Shown: positions 18,823 to 29,133 of the stretch, piece after piece
Layout of the letters: every line of letters begins with the position of its first letter
Position numbering within the stretch: the stretch's first letter is position 1
Assembly: GCF_007745175.1 (NCBI RefSeq)
Contig: NZ_CP036271.1
Coordinates: forward strand, 1,116,001-1,180,000
Reading direction: 5' to 3'
DNA from: Caulifigura coniformis
GTDB lineage: Bacteria > Planctomycetota > Planctomycetia > Planctomycetales > Planctomycetaceae
Length of the DNA stretch: 64,000 bases
The notes under the pieces: model-generated
The model's input: the letters and a program-made list of their open reading frames with translations, nothing else
What the model was told of the DNA's origin: nothing
Databases searched by the model: none
Program-made: the position numbers and the translations under genes

Positions 18823-20478
18823 ATGCCCACGGTGATCGTCAACGACAAGCCCGTCGAAATCGGTGCGTCTGAAAAGCTGAACTGCATTGAGGCGGCCCAG
18901 CGCGCCGGGTTTGAGATCCCGCACTACTGCTACCACCCGTCGCTGTCGGTGGTGGCGAGCTGCCGGATGTGTCTCGTCGAGGTCGGCGACAAGAAGCCGG
19001 ATGGCACCGTCGCGATGCAGCCCAAGCTCGTCCCCGGCTGCCAGACGCCGGTGAAAGACGGCACGGTCGTCATTTCGAACTCCAAGAAAGTCGCCGATGC
19101 CCAGAAGGCGACTCTCGAATACCTGCTGCTGAACCACCCGCTGGACTGCCCCACGTGCGACCAGGCGGGCGAATGCGGACTGCAGGACTACAGCTACAAG
19201 TACGGCCGCGGCTTCAGCCGGCTGGATGAGCCGAAGAACATCAAGCCGGACAAGGACTACATCGGCGATCAGATCACGCTGTTCACCGATCGCTGCATCG
19301 TGTGCACGCGCTGCGTCCGCTTCACCCGCGAAATCTCCGGCACGGCCGAGCTGCAGCTGGTCAGCCGCGGGTCGCACGAAGAGATCGACATCTTCCCCGG
19401 CGAGCCCTGCAACAACAAGCTGGCCGGCAACGTCGTCGACCTGTGCCCCGTGGGTGCGCTGTGCAGCAAGGATTTCCTCTACGAACAGCGCGTGTGGTGG
19501 CTCAAGACGACGAAGAGCGTCTGCTCGGGCTGCAGCAGCGGCTGCAACATCACCGTCGACCAGAATCACGATGAAGTCTTCCGCCTGAAGCCCCGCACGA
19601 ACCTGCAGGCGCAGGGCTACTACATGTGCGACGACGGCCGGTTCGGCTGGAAGTACATCCACTCCGATCACCGCCTGCAGGCCCCCGAAGAACGCATCGA
19701 CGGCCGCGTGGCCTCGCGCGACTGGGATGGCGTCCTCCCCTCAGCGAAGACGGCTCTCACGAGCGCCATCCAGCGCAAGCCAAAGGCCGTCGCGGCCATC
19801 TTCTCGCCGTGGATGACGGTGGAAGAGGCTTACCTGCTGGCGAAGTTCCTGAAGGACCAGTCGCCGGACGTCACGCTGGCGCTCGCCCCGACGCGCGTCG
19901 AAGGCGAAGACGACACCTACCCCAAGGACGTGCACGGCAACCCGGTTCAGCCGGTGAAGTTCACGATCCGGGCCGAGAAAGCTCCGAACCGCCGCGGCGT
20001 CGAGGCCGTGCTGAAGCATTTCCAGGGAAGCCTTGTTCCCTCCAGCGAAGTGCTGAGCGGCCTGTCGAGCGGCACCTTCGACTCGCTGTACCTCGTCGAG
20101 TCCGACCCCAAGGCACGGCTCGCCGAGGCCCAGGCGGAAGGCCTGAAGAAGGCCAGGCTCCTGATCGTGCAGGGCCTCCTGGATTCACCGGCGGTGAAGA
20201 TGGCCCACTACGTTCTGGCGGCGGGCTCCTTCGCCGAACGCGACGGAACGTTCATCAACTTCGCGGGCCTGGCGCAGCTGATCCGCCGGGCCGTCCGCGG
20301 CCCGGGCGAGTCGCGGGCCGACAACCGGATCCTGTGGGACCTGGCGAGCCGCACGGGGCTGTTCAACGGTCCCGCGCTCCGCAAGGAGATTGCCGGGGAA
20401 GTGGCCGAACTCGCGGCGCTGGCCGAAGAGCCGGGCGAGCTGGGCGTGTTCACCGGGGGCGAACCGGCGAAGGTTTAA
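18823..20478 (+). CDS. Stand-alone NuoG-like iron-sulfur protein (complex I 75-kDa subunit family), short form
   Basis: The 551-residue protein carries the electron-transfer part of NADH:quinone oxidoreductase subunit G. Residues 1-75 form a 2Fe-2S ferredoxin (C36, C47, C50, C73). The His-Cys 4Fe-4S site follows (H105, C109, C112, C118), then CIVCTRC with a later CPVGAL for a further 4Fe-4S cluster. VCSGCSSGCNI resembles the start of the molybdopterin-type domain, and the remainder is a shortened version of that domain. Typical NuoG proteins have 700-900 residues, so the C-terminal domain is much reduced. No other nuo gene is in the window; the neighbours are argD (divergent) and a lipoprotein (convergent). 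It may be the NuoG of a scattered complex I or a soluble electron-transfer subunit of a hydrogenase-type complex. Confidence 0.85.
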   Translation: MPTVIVNDKPVEIGASEKLNCIEAAQRAGFEIPHYCYHPSLSVVASCRMCLVEVGDKKPDGTVAMQPKLVPGCQTPVKDGTVVISNSKKVADAQKATLEYLLLNHPLDCPTCDQAGECGLQDYSYKYGRGFSRLDEPKNIKPDKDYIGDQITLFTDRCIVCTRCVRFTREISGTAELQLVSRGSHEEIDIFPGEPCNNKLAGNVVDLCPVGALCSKDFLYEQRVWWLKTTKSVCSGCSSGCNITVDQNHDEVFRLKPRTNLQAQGYYMCDDGRFGWKYIHSDHRLQAPEERIDGRVASRDWDGVLPSAKTALTSAIQRKPKAVAAIFSPWMTVEEAYLLAKFLKDQSPDVTLALAPTRVEGEDDTYPKDVHGNPVQPVKFTIRAEKAPNRRGVEAVLKHFQGSLVPSSEVLSGLSSGTFDSLYLVESDPKARLAEAQAEGLKKARLLIVQGLLDSPAVKMAHYVLAAGSFAERDGTFINFAGLAQLIRRAVRGPGESRADNRILWDLASRTGLFNGPALRKEIAGEVAELAALAEEPGELGVFTGGEPAKV

Positions 20479-20660
20479 GGCCTTTCGTTCGGGCGTCGGC
20501 AGGGATTTGCGCGGGAGGACCAAAGGACCAGTGGGCCGGCGGCTTACGCTGTCGGCCTGGTGCTTCGTTCTTTCGGGGCGGGCACACCTCGTGAGAAGCG
20601 TTGTTCGCCGGATGGTTCAGAGGGCTGACGCCCCTCGCTCACCCGAGGCCGGTGGCCCTT

Positions 20661-21161
20661 CTATCTGCCGGTCACCTTGAATGTCTCGAGTTCGTTCGAG
20701 CCATCGCTCTTGATCTGCACCTCGATTCCGGAGGTTTCGAACGCGCCGAATTTCTTTGCGATCATGTGCGTTTCCTTTGCGTCGCCGGGTTCTCGAATCT
20801 CCTTCACCTCGTTCCCCTGCTTGTCGAGCATCACCGTTTTGCTGAGGGACACGCGGTGCGTCCCTTCGGTCAAGCCGTCTCCGGGGTCGAAGGTCTGCGC
20901 TGTGAATGCGCCGTTGCGATCAGTGACGGCGGTTCCCGGCTTCCCCTTGTCTGCGTCCACCGGCTGGAACAGGACGGTGACTCCTTCAATCGGCCGTCCA
21001 TCGACCTCGACGATCCCGGTCGTCGTGTAGACGGGGGGGCGATTCTTCTTCCAGGGATCCTCGCTGGAGCAGCCGGCGATCATGAAGGCGGCGAGCGCCA
21101 GGGTCGCTGCAGCACCCGGGCGGGTTCGAAAGGCTGATTGCATCGGGATGTTCACGCCCAT
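20661..21161 (-). CDS. Lipoprotein with carboxypeptidase-regulatory-like/transthyretin-like fold
   Basis: Starting at ATG 21161 (MGVNIPMQSAF) the product has 166 residues; ATG 21143 is an alternative. A hydrophobic leader ends in the lipobox MIAGC, so the mature protein should be lipid-anchored. The body reads as a beta-sandwich: TGIVEVDGRPIEGVTVLFQPVDADKG, then AVTDRNGAFTA. This is the pattern of the small lipoproteins that planctomycetes place directly downstream of DUF1559 genes, as here (gap about 80 bases). Function unknown. Confidence 0.8.
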   Translation of the reverse strand: MGVNIPMQSAFRTRPGAAATLALAAFMIAGCSSEDPWKKNRPPVYTTTGIVEVDGRPIEGVTVLFQPVDADKGKPGTAVTDRNGAFTAQTFDPGDGLTEGTHRVSLSKTVMLDKQGNEVKEIREPGDAKETHMIAKKFGAFETSGIEVQIKSDGSNELETFKVTGR

Positions 21162-21241
21162 GAAAGAATGGCAGGGAAAGAATGGCTGGATCGCCGCCGC
21201 ATCGCTGACGGCGGGGTGACGAGCTTTCACCGCGACGCGGC

Positions 21242-22273
<1,032 letters not shown>

Positions 22274-22490
22274 CGAAGGTCCTTCCGTTGAACTGCCCAC
22301 GGAAACGAAACGAAGAACGGAGAAGATACGAAGCGGGCCCGCCAGCGAGATCGCGGTTGATGAAGAGGGAGCCGGTTCATCGCGCGTCCTGTCACAGAGG
22401 CGATCCTGCAATCCGGACCTCACTATGCCGTGGCCTGATCGATGCGTCAACGCGGAGGCGAGGCAGTTGGCGGGGCGGGCGCCGTGCTGT

Positions 22491-22826
22491 TTAGCGTATC
22501 ACGCTCAGCAGCTTCGTTGCGGGGCGTGAGTCTTCAACGGGGAAGGCGGTGTGGCGCTGATACTGCTGGAGCAGGGCGCCGCTGGTGAGCTGGGCGTGCT
22601 GAGTCCGCAGGCGTTCGAGCGTGCGGTGGACCTGACTGAGCGCTTCGTTGAGGCCAGCCCGGAGAGTGTCGTCGTGCTGCTGCCCGTCGATCGGGGAGGC
22701 TTCACTGGAGCGAGGCTCGGCCGCGGAGCAGACCGCGGAGTCCTTCGTCTTCAGTTCGTGATTGTTTGCCGATCCGGGGACGTGCTGGATCACCGGGATC
22801 GCACGTTCAACAAGTTCCATCATATC
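22491..22826 (-). CDS. Small hypothetical protein with a predicted helical core
   Basis: About 110 residues ([20 protein letters not shown]...). A GGAAGG Shine-Dalgarno-like sequence lies close upstream of a cluster of three ATG codons, the last of which has the best spacing. Residues 57-95 ([21 protein letters not shown]...) look like an amphipathic helix or coiled coil. The amino-acid mix is natural, unlike the opposite-strand frame. No family recognised. It is divergent from the AAA ATPase gene. Confidence 0.5.
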   Translation of the reverse strand, partial: DMMELVERAIPVIQHVPGSANNHELKTKDSAVCSAAEPRSSEASPIDGQQHDDTLRAGLNEALSQVHRTLERLRTQHAQLTSGALLQQYQRHTAFPVEDSRPATKLLSVIR

Positions 22827-23202
22827 CATCACCTTCCGGGCCGCCGCCCGAAAGCGAAGCCGACGGACAACCGTAGGTCGCGTGCGAAGGCGGGGCGGAT
22901 CAATTCGGCGGTGGAAGACGAAACTCGGGATCGGCGTGCGGCGGAGGCGTTGTCATTCGGCAACATTCGTGTTGACGATCGCGAACCTGCTTTCTAGTTT
23001 TGCTGTCGTTCGCTGGGACGTCGCGACCTCGAGTTGTGTCGCGGCCAGTTTTCAACGACCTCGTTTTTCGGGCGACCGGGCGTCGCTGCAGAGGCTTGCT
23101 GGTGTCGAGTCCCCCGTGGCTGCGGGGCGGCTTGAGCAGTCTGTGACTGTTGTTCTTCGGTTCACCCTCTTCGATCCGGGTCATTTGCCGACCCGCAATT
23201 TC
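22827..23202. promoter_or_regulatory. Divergent intergenic region with a candidate promoter for the AAA ATPase gene
   Basis: About 375 bases without a credible gene; the frame open upstream of the ATPase is Arg/Ser-rich. TTGACG (22972-22977) and TAGTTT (22995-23000) are 17 bases apart and could form a plus-strand promoter. A small stem CAACA/TGTTG with a TTCG loop (22961-22974) overlaps the -35. The resulting 5' leader would be about 200 bases. Confidence 0.35.
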
Positions 23203-24708
23203 ATGACTGATTCGTCTCTCGTGCCGTCGCAGATGGCGGCGTTTGAATCTCTGTTGGGCTCGTGGGAGGCCTTTCCACTCGTTCATTTGTGGTGCGACCG
23301 GGGAAGGGGCCGCACGACGATTCTGCGGGCGCTCCAGACGCGTCTGGGCGGCCGACTGCTGAGCATGGCGGAGTTCGCCGTGGCGCAGCGCGGCGCTCAT
23401 CCGCTGGCGATCGAGGATTCGCTGATGCGGCTGCTCGACGATGCGCTGGCGGCGCATGATCGTGTGTATCTCGATGACTGGCATCTCATCGGCGACGTTG
23501 TCGAAAGCTGCTACGAGTATCCCCGCCGGGGGTACCTGGGCGTGATCGCCGCGGCGATCGCCCAGCGGATTGCCACGTCTGGCAAGCGTCTCCTGATTGC
23601 TTCCGACGCCGGACTGCCTGAGTCGCTGAGGGAACAGGCGCGGTCGGTCGGCGTCGAGGAATTCGATGCCGAGGACTACCGGCGACTGTGTGAGCGGTTT
23701 GCGGGTGAGAAGGCCCAGGCGATCGACTACGCGGCGATCCATCGCTTCGCGCCGCGGCTGAACTGTCACCAGCTGAGGGCGTCGATGGAATCGCTGTCGC
23801 GTTCGACCTGCTGGTCGACCGACGCGTTCCGGGACTACCTGCACGAGAACCAACTGGCCAGCAACGTTTCGCTGCCGGAAGTCGCGCCGGTTTCTCTTGA
23901 GGATCTCGTCGGGATGGACGACGTGATCGAGAGCCTGCTGGCGAACGTCGTTTTCCCGATGGAGAACGACGAGTACCGGCAGGCGTATGGCCTTGTTCCC
24001 AAACGGGGCGTTTTGCTGCTGGGGCCTCCCGGGACCGGCAAGACGACGATCGGGAAGGCGCTGGCCCATCGGCTGAGGGGCAAGTTCTTCATCATCGACG
24101 GCACGGTGATCTCGGGGACTGAGCGGTTCTACCACACGGTCAACCACATTTTTCACCAGGCGCGCGAGAACGCCCCTGCGGTGATCTTCATTGATGACAG
24201 CGACGTCATCTTTGAAAGTCAGCGGGAACACGGGCTGTACCGCTACCTGCTGACGATGCTGGACGGCCTGGAAAGCAAGAGCGCCAGCCGGGTGTGTGTG
24301 ATCATGACGGCGATGGCAATCAAGCATATTCCGCCCGCGCTGATCCGGTCCGGACGCGTGGAGCTGTGGCTGGAAACCCGTTACCCGGACAGTTCGGGCC
24401 GGGCCCATCTGATCGACACGATGACGCGGGGCCTTCCTGCGGAACTGTTGCCGATCGACGTGGAGCGGATCGCGGAGGCGAGCGAGCATTGTTCGGCGGC
24501 GGATCTGAAGCGCCTGCTGAATGATGCGAAGACCCGGGTCGCCTGGCTGCGGTTCCGCGAGCAGGCGGCGCTGGACCTGACGACCGCGTTTCTCGACGCG
24601 ATCGACAGCTACCGGGCCCTCAAGGCGAAATACGTCGACAACCGACGGGAACGCGACCAGAAGGGGGAACGGCCTGTGTGGTTCAGCGTGCCGATGGGTG
24701 AAAGCTGA
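23203..24708 (+). CDS. AAA-family ATPase with a degenerate N-terminal P-loop domain
   Basis: From ATG 23203 the product has 501 residues and two nucleotide-binding-like halves. The N-terminal half has a P-loop-like DRGRGRTT (32-39) in which the usual lysine is arginine, and a Walker-B-like RVYLDDWH (87-94). The C-terminal half is a complete AAA module: Walker A GPPGTGKT at 274-281 and Walker B VIFIDDSD with D331/D332. A sensor-like CVIMTAMAIKHIPPALIRSGRVELWLETRYPD follows, then a helical lid. It resembles the single-ring AAA proteins of the FtsH/CDC48/spastin branch but lacks a protease domain, so a remodelling role is inferred. The client is unknown. It is isolated, with a palindromic stem downstream at 24725-24769. 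Confidence 0.8.
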   Translation: MTDSSLVPSQMAAFESLLGSWEAFPLVHLWCDRGRGRTTILRALQTRLGGRLLSMAEFAVAQRGAHPLAIEDSLMRLLDDALAAHDRVYLDDWHLIGDVVESCYEYPRRGYLGVIAAAIAQRIATSGKRLLIASDAGLPESLREQARSVGVEEFDAEDYRRLCERFAGEKAQAIDYAAIHRFAPRLNCHQLRASMESLSRSTCWSTDAFRDYLHENQLASNVSLPEVAPVSLEDLVGMDDVIESLLANVVFPMENDEYRQAYGLVPKRGVLLLGPPGTGKTTIGKALAHRLRGKFFIIDGTVISGTERFYHTVNHIFHQARENAPAVIFIDDSDVIFESQREHGLYRYLLTMLDGLESKSASRVCVIMTAMAIKHIPPALIRSGRVELWLETRYPDSSGRAHLIDTMTRGLPAELLPIDVERIAEASEHCSAADLKRLLNDAKTRVAWLRFREQAALDLTTAFLDAIDSYRALKAKYVDNRRERDQKGERPVWFSVPMGES

Positions 24709-24724
24709 GTGGACCTGCTGAAAA

Positions 24725-24769
24725 CCCTGGATTTGCGCGTGTCGGCAAGTCGGCACGCGCAAATCAGGG
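24725..24769. terminator. Hairpin after the AAA ATPase gene, possible terminator
   Basis: CCCTGGATTTGCGCGTG pairs, with one mismatch, with CACGCGCAAATCAGGG around a 12-base loop, 17 bases after the ATPase stop. A short T-rich stretch (GTTTTCC) follows about 15 bases later, so intrinsic termination is only moderately supported. Confidence 0.5.
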
Positions 24770-24863
24770 ATGGCATGACGTCGTTTTCCCTCTAGCATGC
24801 AGCCTGTGCGAGATGGCGATCGCAGTGCTGCGGGCCGGGGAATGCGGACGGAGTTGCCGAGTC

Positions 24864-27377
24864 ATGACTGTATGCCGGATTGTTGTTTCACTGCTGCTGC
24901 CCGCAGCAGTTGCCGGAGGGGCGTGCGCCGTCCTGTCGGCCCAGCCGCCGCTCCCCTCGCTTCCGGCGTCGGCGCCGGCGGCGGAGGAGTTCGAGGTCTA
25001 CACGCGCGGTGCGCTGCATGAGGCGTTCGCGACGCCGGCGAGTAACGACGTCGTCGTTCCGCCGATGGTTGCCAAGGCTCCGCCGGAGCTGATCGAAGAG
25101 CTCCCACCCGAACAGCAGCCGGAAGGGGACAACGTCACGTGGATCAGCGGTTACTGGTCGTGGGACGAAGAGCTGGAGGATTACATCTGGATCAGCGGAC
25201 TGTGGCGGGACGTTCCTCCGGGGCGGCAGTGGGTGCCGGGTTACTGGGCCCAGACTCCGGACGGCTACCAGTGGGTGGCCGGGATGTGGGTCGACAATGG
25301 TTCCTCGACGCTCGTCTACCTGCCGACTCCGCCCGCTTCCGTGGAGCGCGGTCCTTCCATCGAAGCTCCCGGGCCTGACTACTTCTACGTTCCGGGCTGC
25401 TACGAGTATCGCGACGCGCGGTACCTGTGGCGGACGGGCTACTGGGCTCCGCGGCAGCGCGACTGGATCTGGGTTCCTGCGCACTACGTGCACACGCCCT
25501 ATGGCTGCTGTTTCGTGGCGGGGCATTGGGACTACGCGCTGATCGATCGCGGCCTGTGCTACGCCCCGGTCCGTTTCCACCACCATCACGTTCGTCCCGT
25601 GGTCGCGTATCGGCCGGCCATCGTGATCGACACCTGGGGGGACTCGCTGGCGATGCACCTGTGGGTCGACCAGCGGCGGGGCTGCTTCACCTATGGCAAT
25701 TACTATGAGACGCGCCACGCCCACTACGTCCCCTGGTACGAGCACCGTGGACGCTGGGGTGGCCGAGACCCGTTGTTCACCTACTACGAATGGCGGAACG
25801 GTCCGGACTACCGTCATCGTCTCAGCGGTTGGCATGACCACTTCGTCTCGCATCGCGACTGGCGTCCGCCTGCAACGTATCGCGAACAGGCGCGTTATGT
25901 GGAAACCCGACGCGCGAGCAACGTGAACATCAACCTCCGGGTGGCGGTCGACATCACGAAGATCAACCGGGACCGCGACGGCGACCGGGATCGCAGCATC
26001 CAGCTGCCGGTGAACCTGAAGACGGTGTCGCGCGACGACGAGCACCGCTACCGGGAACAGTCGAAGGGCTGGATTGCAGCGTCGCAGCAGCGTCGGCAGT
26101 TCGAAGCGAATGCGGAAGCCCGGGGGGATCGCCCGGGGCGTCCGGGTGAGCAGCCTGGCAAGGGCCAGCCTCCGCGTCAGTTGAAGCTCGAGATGCCGAA
26201 GACCGTGGCGGCTGTCGAGCGGAAGGAAGTCCAGCGTCCGGAAACGCCGGACAAGCTGAAGAACGTGACGCCCGACAAGCCGCGTGGCGAAGTGGCCCGC
26301 GTGCCGTCGCACGCCCGCGAGCGGAAGCCGGTGGCGGCTGGGACAGAGCAGGGGGCCGGGCGTGAAGCCGGCGCCGGGAAGGATGAGCGAGCCGACGTGA
26401 GACCGTCGGCCGACCTGCCGCCGCCCCCTCCAGGCCGCGACCGCGATGCGCAGTCGGCCTCGAAGGAGGATCGGAAGAAGGACCCCAAAGAGGTTCGCGA
26501 CGCGTTCGGCCTGGGTGATGATGGTCCGGGGCGCGGCGATCGGGAGAAGGGGCGCGGCGAGATGCCGGATCGCAATCCTCCTGCAGGACGGGCCCAGACT
26601 GACGGGGAGAAACCTGGCCGCACTCCGGCCAAAGAGTCACCGTCGAAGGCGTCGCCCGCGGACGGACTGCCGGTTCCCCGGCGCGTCGAACCGCGTGAGG
26701 GGGCGCCACGACCTGACGCCGCGCGTTCTGGCGCGGACGGTGGAAAACCTGCCGGGAATCCGAATCGACCGGAGATGCGCCGGAGCGAAGACGCTCCTTC
26801 CGGAAGCAAACCGGAGAGGCCGGAAAGCCGTCCCGAGAAGGGGGACCGGCCTCAGAAGAGCGACGAGCCGGACGCGGGAAAGCGTCCCGAGCCGGGCACA
26901 CGCCCGCGGCCCGGAAGCGAGCCATCGGAGAAGGCCCCGGCCAGGACTATGGCGCCGCGGCCTGAACGGAGCGAGGGCGCTGCGGGGCGATCATCGACAG
27001 AGTCCAGACGGATGGAGAACGCTTCGCCACGTCCGGGGGCTCCTGAAACTTCGACCCGGCCGGGGACCGACCGCCGTCCACAAAGGACCGAGACGCCGAC
27101 CGAGCCTCGTCGGACGGAGAACACACCTGCCGGGAATCCGCCTTCGGGAAATCGTCCGCAGGCGGGTTCGACTTCCCCGCGTGAAAGCCGTCGCGGCGGC
27201 CAGACGCGACCCAACACGCCGTCGGCCAAACCTGGGGATGCCAGGTCCGAGCGATCGAAAGCGACTGCACCGGACCGTTCCAAGGGGACCAAGCCGTCCG
27301 ACGAGAAGCGGAGAGACCGGGACAAGGAAAAGGATCAGGAGAAGGACAAAGAGAAAGAGACACCCAAGGCGCCCTGA
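24864..27377 (+). CDS. Secreted YXWGXW-repeat protein with a long charged disordered tail
   Basis: With ATG 24864 the product has 837 residues and a signal peptide (MTVCRIVVSLLLPAAVAGGACAVLSAQ). Residues about 85-250 contain repeated W/Y-rich strands such as WISGYWSWDEE, WVPGYWAQTPDGYQWVAGMW and WRTGYWAPRQRDWIWVPAHY, the YXWGXW repeat type common in secreted bacterial proteins. A His/Tyr-rich segment (RFHHHHVRPVV) follows. From about residue 370 to the end the protein is dominated by R, D, E, K, P and G (RPEGDR-like phrases) with no predicted fold. Function is unknown; a cell-surface or matrix role is inferred from export and composition. An in-frame upstream ATG at 24813 would mask the signal sequence. 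Confidence 0.75.
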   Translation: MTVCRIVVSLLLPAAVAGGACAVLSAQPPLPSLPASAPAAEEFEVYTRGALHEAFATPASNDVVVPPMVAKAPPELIEELPPEQQPEGDNVTWISGYWSWDEELEDYIWISGLWRDVPPGRQWVPGYWAQTPDGYQWVAGMWVDNGSSTLVYLPTPPASVERGPSIEAPGPDYFYVPGCYEYRDARYLWRTGYWAPRQRDWIWVPAHYVHTPYGCCFVAGHWDYALIDRGLCYAPVRFHHHHVRPVVAYRPAIVIDTWGDSLAMHLWVDQRRGCFTYGNYYETRHAHYVPWYEHRGRWGGRDPLFTYYEWRNGPDYRHRLSGWHDHFVSHRDWRPPATYREQARYVETRRASNVNINLRVAVDITKINRDRDGDRDRSIQLPVNLKTVSRDDEHRYREQSKGWIAASQQRRQFEANAEARGDRPGRPGEQPGKGQPPRQLKLEMPKTVAAVERKEVQRPETPDKLKNVTPDKPRGEVARVPSHARERKPVAAGTEQGAGREAGAGKDERADVRPSADLPPPPPGRDRDAQSASKEDRKKDPKEVRDAFGLGDDGPGRGDREKGRGEMPDRNPPAGRAQTDGEKPGRTPAKESPSKASPADGLPVPRRVEPREGAPRPDAARSGADGGKPAGNPNRPEMRRSEDAPSGSKPERPESRPEKGDRPQKSDEPDAGKRPEPGTRPRPGSEPSEKAPARTMAPRPERSEGAAGRSSTESRRMENASPRPGAPETSTRPGTDRRPQRTETPTEPRRTENTPAGNPPSGNRPQAGSTSPRESRRGGQTRPNTPSAKPGDARSERSKATAPDRSKGTKPSDEKRRDRDKEKDQEKDKEKETPKAP

Positions 27378-27400
27378 GGCCTGTGGCAGTTGAAATGAAC

Positions 27401-27438
27401 AAAGCCCTCAGGCCGCTCTCGAGCGGCCGGAGGGCTTT
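27401..27438. terminator. Intrinsic terminator, usable from both strands
   Basis: AAAGCCCTCAGGCCGCTC pairs with GAGCGGCCGGAGGGCTTT around a two-base turn, followed by TTTGTGTTT on the plus strand. It lies 24 bases after the YXWGXW gene and downstream of the MFS gene on the other strand. Confidence 0.85.
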
Positions 27439-27562
27439 TGTGTTTGGGGAGTGATTCCCGTGGGCGACGGGTTTTCAGGTGGGGCGACGAGGGCTGTTCG
27501 TGAGGTTGATCAGTCGGCCGGCGCCGACCGCTCGCCCAAAGGCCGAATCAGGGCGGTTCAGG

Positions 27563-28840
27563 CTATTCCCGGCCTTCTTTGGCCTGTTGTCTGAGCCTTG
27601 CCACGAATCCTGCGGCGATCAGCATCAGCACAGTGGCGAGCCAGTAGGGGGCCTGGACTCCGGACTGTTTCAGCATGGGGATGCCGACCAGCGGACCGAT
27701 GATCCGTGCCAGCGACGAGAGGCTCTGTCCGACGCCCAGCACCTCACCCTGCTCCTCGGAGCTGGTGTTGAGGGACAGGAGCGACTGCAGCGACGGGTTC
27801 AGCGCGGAAAAGCCGGCCACCGAGATCGGCAGGACGAGAAACAGCCGCCAGAGGGCGTCACGTCCTTCGACCTCGGTCACCGCTCCCTCGGCCGCTCCGG
27901 CGCTCAGGCCGATGGCCGCCAGTCCTGCCGCGAGGAGAATGCCTCCGCCGACCGCCATGGTTTTTTCTCCGAGCCGAGGGAGAAGCCGGCGAACGATCGC
28001 CCCCTGGAAGAAGAGCAGCATGAAGCCGAGATAGGCGAAGACGTAGAAGTTTTCCCGTTCGGTGAGCCCCAGGCGTTCGGTGACGAGCGACAGGGTGCTT
28101 TCGAGCTGCGCGAAGGAGCAGGTCGAGATGAAGATGGCGAGCAGTGTGGCGCGATGGACGGGATTCTGGAGGGACCTTTTGAGGGAGGCCAGCTGCAGCC
28201 ACTTGCGATGTCCCGCGCCGCTGGAATCGCCCGGTTTCAGCGACTCGGGGAGCTTGACGACGGCGGCGAGGAACGCGAGAGCTGACAGGCCTGCCGCCAG
28301 ATAACCGGCGGCAGGGCTTGGCGCCGCGTTTTCGGTGTTGGAAGCGAAGGCCAGCGCCAGCAGCGGTCCGAAGGTGAATCCCAGTCCGAACGCGGCCCCG
28401 ATCAGGGCCATTCCCTTCCCGCGGTTCTTCGCCTCGGTCGAATCGGCGATATAGGCCTGAGCGGTCGGGATCGTGGCCCCGGCGATGCCCGCCCCGATGC
28501 GGGCGATGAAGAGCCACGTGAGGGGCTTGAGGCCGAGAATGAGTTCATCCGGCTGGCGGGCGGTGACGTAGCCGAACAGGGCGTAGAAGAGGGCGGAGGC
28601 AGCGAGTCCCAGCAGGAGGATAGGCCGGCGCCCGACGCGGTCGGAGACACGTCCCCAGAGGGGGGCGAACAGGAACTGCATCGCCGAGAACGAGGCCATG
28701 AGGAGGCCGAGTGTGGCGCCGCTGGCCTGGAAGTGCTCGCCGTACCGTGCGAGCAGCGGCAGAACGATGCCAAAGCCCAGGAGGTCGATGAAAACGACGA
28801 GAAAGATAATCAGCAGGCTGCCGCGTGACGGGGCTGACAA
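27563..28840 (-). CDS. MFS drug/metabolite exporter, TCR/Tet-like
   Basis: A 425-residue 12-helix major facilitator. The first helix has the DLLGFGIVLPLL pattern of tetracycline-type proton antiporters, motif A is GRVSDRVGRRPILLLG between helices 2 and 3, and a motif-C-like GAAFGLGFTFGPLLAL occurs in helix 5. A cytoplasmic loop with SLKPGDSSGAGHRKW divides the halves. It likely exports a small molecule by proton antiport; the substrate cannot be read and this is not evidence of resistance. It is a monocistronic gene facing the terminator at 27401. Confidence 0.88.
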   Translation of the reverse strand: MSAPSRGSLLIIFLVVFIDLLGFGIVLPLLARYGEHFQASGATLGLLMASFSAMQFLFAPLWGRVSDRVGRRPILLLGLAASALFYALFGYVTARQPDELILGLKPLTWLFIARIGAGIAGATIPTAQAYIADSTEAKNRGKGMALIGAAFGLGFTFGPLLALAFASNTENAAPSPAAGYLAAGLSALAFLAAVVKLPESLKPGDSSGAGHRKWLQLASLKRSLQNPVHRATLLAIFISTCSFAQLESTLSLVTERLGLTERENFYVFAYLGFMLLFFQGAIVRRLLPRLGEKTMAVGGGILLAAGLAAIGLSAGAAEGAVTEVEGRDALWRLFLVLPISVAGFSALNPSLQSLLSLNTSSEEQGEVLGVGQSLSSLARIIGPLVGIPMLKQSGVQAPYWLATVLMLIAAGFVARLRQQAKEGRE

Positions 28841-29133
28841 GACGAAGACCTTCGGGCAGACGTGAAAACAATGCAGGAAGCACGGAAGTATTTCGCCCCC
28901 TGTCGAATTTCGCCACCTTGCGCCGGCGGAGGCGGGGGCTGGACAGGCCTTTGGTGGCGTATGGCCAGGCAGGCAGGGTGTTCCGGATGCGCTGGCCGCA
29001 ATTTCGCGTGACCGTAGGGGGCCGTGCTTGAATTGGTTGCCGCTGCAATCGAGAATGCGACGCTCCAGCGACCCATCATCCGCCCGGTCTCAAAGGCCGT
29101 GGCGTCCGCGAGTCCCATCCAGGTGACGTTCGT

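Noticed and set aside
22900-24798. 632-codon minus-strand frame opposite the AAA ATPase
   Set aside because: Arg/Gln/His-rich shadow; the plus strand has complete AAA motifs.
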